Positions 29,009 to 31,344 of a stretch of DNA of 31,344 bases are shown piece by piece; positions within the stretch are counted from its first letter, which is position 1; each line of letters starts with the position of its first letter. Location: the NCBI GenBank assembly GCA_039105265.1, contig JAPFFF010000206.1, positions 1-31,344 of the forward strand. Direction: 5' to 3'. A program made the position numbers and the translations under genes. This DNA comes from Tritrichomonas musculus. Lineage: Eukaryota > Parabasalia > Tritrichomonadida > Tritrichomonadidae. The notes beneath the pieces are model-generated. The model was not told where the DNA came from. It ran no database searches and saw nothing but the letters and a program-made list of their open reading frames with translations.

Positions 29009-29270
29009 ATGAAAATATTATATTCTCTCTTCATCCAGTCACATAAACTAGCAATAAGGATACAAATTGTTTTATTATATATTATAATCGTTCATTCTTA
29101 TTCTTTCATTTACTTTCATAGAATCTTATATCAAAATATTATATCTTCTCTTCATCCAGTTAAATAAACTAGCAATAAACGATATAAATTTATTTAATAG
29201 TTATAATAGTTGTTCATTTTTATTCTTTCATTTACTTTCTGAAAATCTTATTAAGAAATTTAATATTTTT
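29009..29270. repeat. 121-bp direct repeats (about 2.2 copies)
   Basis: TTCATCCAGT recurs at 29030 and 29151 within two similar 121-bp units (CTAGCAATAA, then TTCTTTCATTTACTTTC). A third, partial unit carries only the latter part. The units make up the outer half of the long inverted-repeat arm that starts at 29041. Confidence 0.75.
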
Positions 29271-29533
29271 TTTCTCTCCCCCCCCCCCCGCTATTTCATT
29301 TAGTATATATTAGTATATAATAAATTGTAGTGTTATCTGATATTATGATAACACAAATCCTTTATTTATTTTATGCTTATTTCATGCAAATCATCATATT
29401 TTGATTTTTGAATATGCTCATTGAATTATTTCAATGGAAAAGATATAAAGAAATGATTTTTGAATTTCTAACTAACAACAGATTTTTCGTTTTAAGTAAT
29501 CAAAACATTACAATCACAGAGTTTTTTACGTTA
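29041..29533 (+). repeat. Left arm of a second giant inverted repeat
   Basis: About 493 bp starting ACATAAACTAGCAATAAGG. It is the near-exact reverse complement of 30854-31344. It includes a run of 12 C (29278-29289) where the other arm has 9 G. A 70-codon frame here (29408-29620) is probably chance, being mostly inside the arm. Confidence 0.9.
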
Positions 29534-30853
29534 ATATTACATATTATAACAATCATATTGAAATTAAATACTTTTCAAATTTTGAACTCAAAATTTTTTT
29601 CATTCAATTTAAAAGATTGATAAAATTGATCCCAACATAAATGACTACACATGTATTATGTAATATATGCTTATATTTAATCATTAATCACACTCAACCC
29701 ATCATTATTATCATTTGTTCTATATAAATCATCTTTTATATATCATAAATATCCACTTTCCAAAATTATAATCATTTGATTCGTCATAATACTGATTTAT
29801 TTATTACAATTACTAATTATTTTAACATCACTCTAGAATATATGTCATAATTCTCCCAAATAAACAGTGAGAATTATGTTTAAACAAGATTTGCTATAAA
29901 GATTTTATTATTAATATACAAATCAATGAGAAATTCTTGTGAATGTATATGTTCATTGGTTGACAAAGGCGTATTTTAATTCAAACCGCAGAAGAAGTTA
30001 CTTTATGAGAAAAAGTAATACCAATTTTTGACCGTGAAAAGAAAGCCACACATCTAAATTCAACATATCTAAAGCCACTACATTTGTTCCTTTCAATTAA
30101 TACTTCCACGATAACATAGCCACGACTAATACATGCCCTCACATTTTTTTGAGAGTCATATATTAGCTGTGTTTGTCAATACGTATAGTAAGTGTTCCGT
30201 AAAGTGTAGCCTTTAAATTCTGTCAGTATTTTTAATAAGGATTATGATGTATTAAATGAAAATAAAAATGAAATGAATAATAGTAATGATTAAATGAGTG
30301 ATGAATGAATTAAAAAAATAAGAATTATGATAATATGAATGATAATAATGTTAAAATGAGTGATAATAATGTTAAAATGAGTGATAATAATGTTAAAATG
30401 AGTGATAATTAAAATATATAAGTAAAAATTATGATGAATAAACTGGAATAATGATTGAACTAGAGATAATAATTATAAAATGATTGATAATAATGATTAA
30501 ATGAATGACAATTATAATAAACAAGTAAATATTATGATAGAATGAAAAGAATAATGATAAAATGAGTGATAATTATAATATATATTTAAAAATTATGATG
30601 AGTATACTAGAATAATGATTGAACGAAAGATAATAATGATAACCTTATTCGAGGATAAAAATTCTTTCTCCGGATCCATTTTAGAAGATTACAGTATGCC
30701 TAGTAATAAAGATAGGATGAGTGATAATAATGATTGTTTATGTTGGAAAAAATGATTGAAAAAAAGAGGTCGATTATTTAAAAATAAAAATTTAAGTTGA
30801 TTTAAAAAAATGAAGTTAAAAATGAAGTTAAAAATGAAAATTTAAATGAATAA
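29534..30853. other. Loop of the second foldback, strand-asymmetric low-complexity DNA
   Basis: The left part (about 29630-29870) is C-over-G with ATCAT-type words. The right part (about 30240-30780) is G-over-C, almost free of C, with ATGAT/AATGA-type words. The central 29870-30230 is more complex but has no usable frame. No gene recognised. Confidence 0.6.
30341..30403 (+). repeat. 21-bp tandem repeat, three copies plus a partial one
   Basis: Unit GATAATAATGTTAAAATGAG followed by T, three identical copies at 30341, 30362 and 30383, then a partial GATAATT. It lies in the C-poor part of the foldback loop. Confidence 0.9.
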
Positions 30854-31344
30854 TAACGTAAAAGAACTTTGTGATTGTAATGTTTTGATTACTTAAAACG
30901 AAAAATCTGTTGTTAGTTAGAAATTCAAAAATCATTTCTTTATATCTTTTCCATTGAAATAATTCAATGAGCATATTCAAAAATCAAAATATGATGATTT
31001 GCATGAAATAAGCATAAAATAAATAAAGGATTTGTGTTATCATAATATCAGATAACACTACAATTTATTATATACTAATATATACTAAATGAAATAGCGG
31101 GGGGGGGAGAGAAAAAAAATATTAAATTTCTTAATAAGATTTTCAGAAAGTAAATGAAAGAATAAAAATGAACAACTATTATAACTATTAAATAAATTTA
31201 TATCGTTTATTGCTAGTTTATTTAACTGGATGAAGAGAAGATATAATATTTTGATATAAGATTCTATGAAAGTAAATGAAAGAATAAGAATGAACGATTA
31301 TAATATATAATAAAACAATTTGTATCCTTATTGCTAGTTTATGT
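30854..31344 (-). repeat. Right arm of the second giant inverted repeat (runs off window)
   Basis: About 491 bp ending at the last base of the window. The arm pairs with 29041-29533 with only a few differences (homopolymer length, one or two bases near the inner end). The true outer limit and any target duplication lie beyond 31344. Confidence 0.9.

Noticed and set aside
29408-29620. 70-codon frame in the left foldback arm as a gene
   Set aside because: Most of it lies in the inverted repeat, composition is AT-random, and it has no motif.

Overview
The window is very AT-rich DNA from a unicellular eukaryote, most likely a parabasalid (trichomonad, in the Trichomonas/Tritrichomonas group). 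The evidence is the intronless-looking genes, BspA-type leucine-rich repeats beside a DUF3447/ankyrin protein, stop codons that often run into TAAA (the trichomonad poly(A) signal), Inr-like TCATT motifs 11-15 nt before two start codons, and the mix of DNA transposons. The species is inference.

Layout. Bases 1-6709 are the gene-dense part: an RCC1-repeat protein (+), a minus-strand ankyrin/leucine-rich-repeat cluster in pieces (1622-3780), and a secretory-pathway family GH31 alpha-glucosidase (3971-6709, minus). The GH31 protein keeps the nucleophile motif but has Ala where the catalytic acid/base Asp should be, and it carries a C-terminal membrane anchor. One further host gene, a 452-residue helical protein, lies at 10124-11482 (+). 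Almost everything else is transposon-derived or featureless AT-rich spacer.

Mobile elements. (i) 7358-10060: 14-bp terminal inverted repeats (TIRs) and an exact 10-bp target-site duplication (TSD), just upstream of the 452-residue gene. (ii) 11950-12197: a small TTAA-flanked MITE. (iii) 13296-15336: a second element with a 10-bp TSD, carrying inside it a TA-flanked mariner-like element (13603-14860). (iv) 16934 to about 18043: a broken Polinton/Maverick-type integrase fossil. (v) 18052-26268: an 8.2-kb element with 15-bp TIRs and an 8-bp TSD, inserted in or beside that fossil. It encodes a 1484-residue P-superfamily-like transposase with 42 tandem copies of a 14-residue repeat in its N-terminal half. 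Inside (v) sits a TTAA-flanked foldback element (18391-21219) with two 512-bp inverted arms, and inside that another TA-flanked mariner-like element (19021-20483). This makes a four-level nest. (vi) 29041-31344: a second very large inverted repeat, with arms of about 490 bp, running off the window end.

The strongest candidates for something undescribed are the repeat-bearing transposase and its 8.2-kb element, the apparently acid/base-less membrane-anchored GH31 protein, and the two long-arm foldback structures. No tRNA, rRNA or CRISPR array was recognised.
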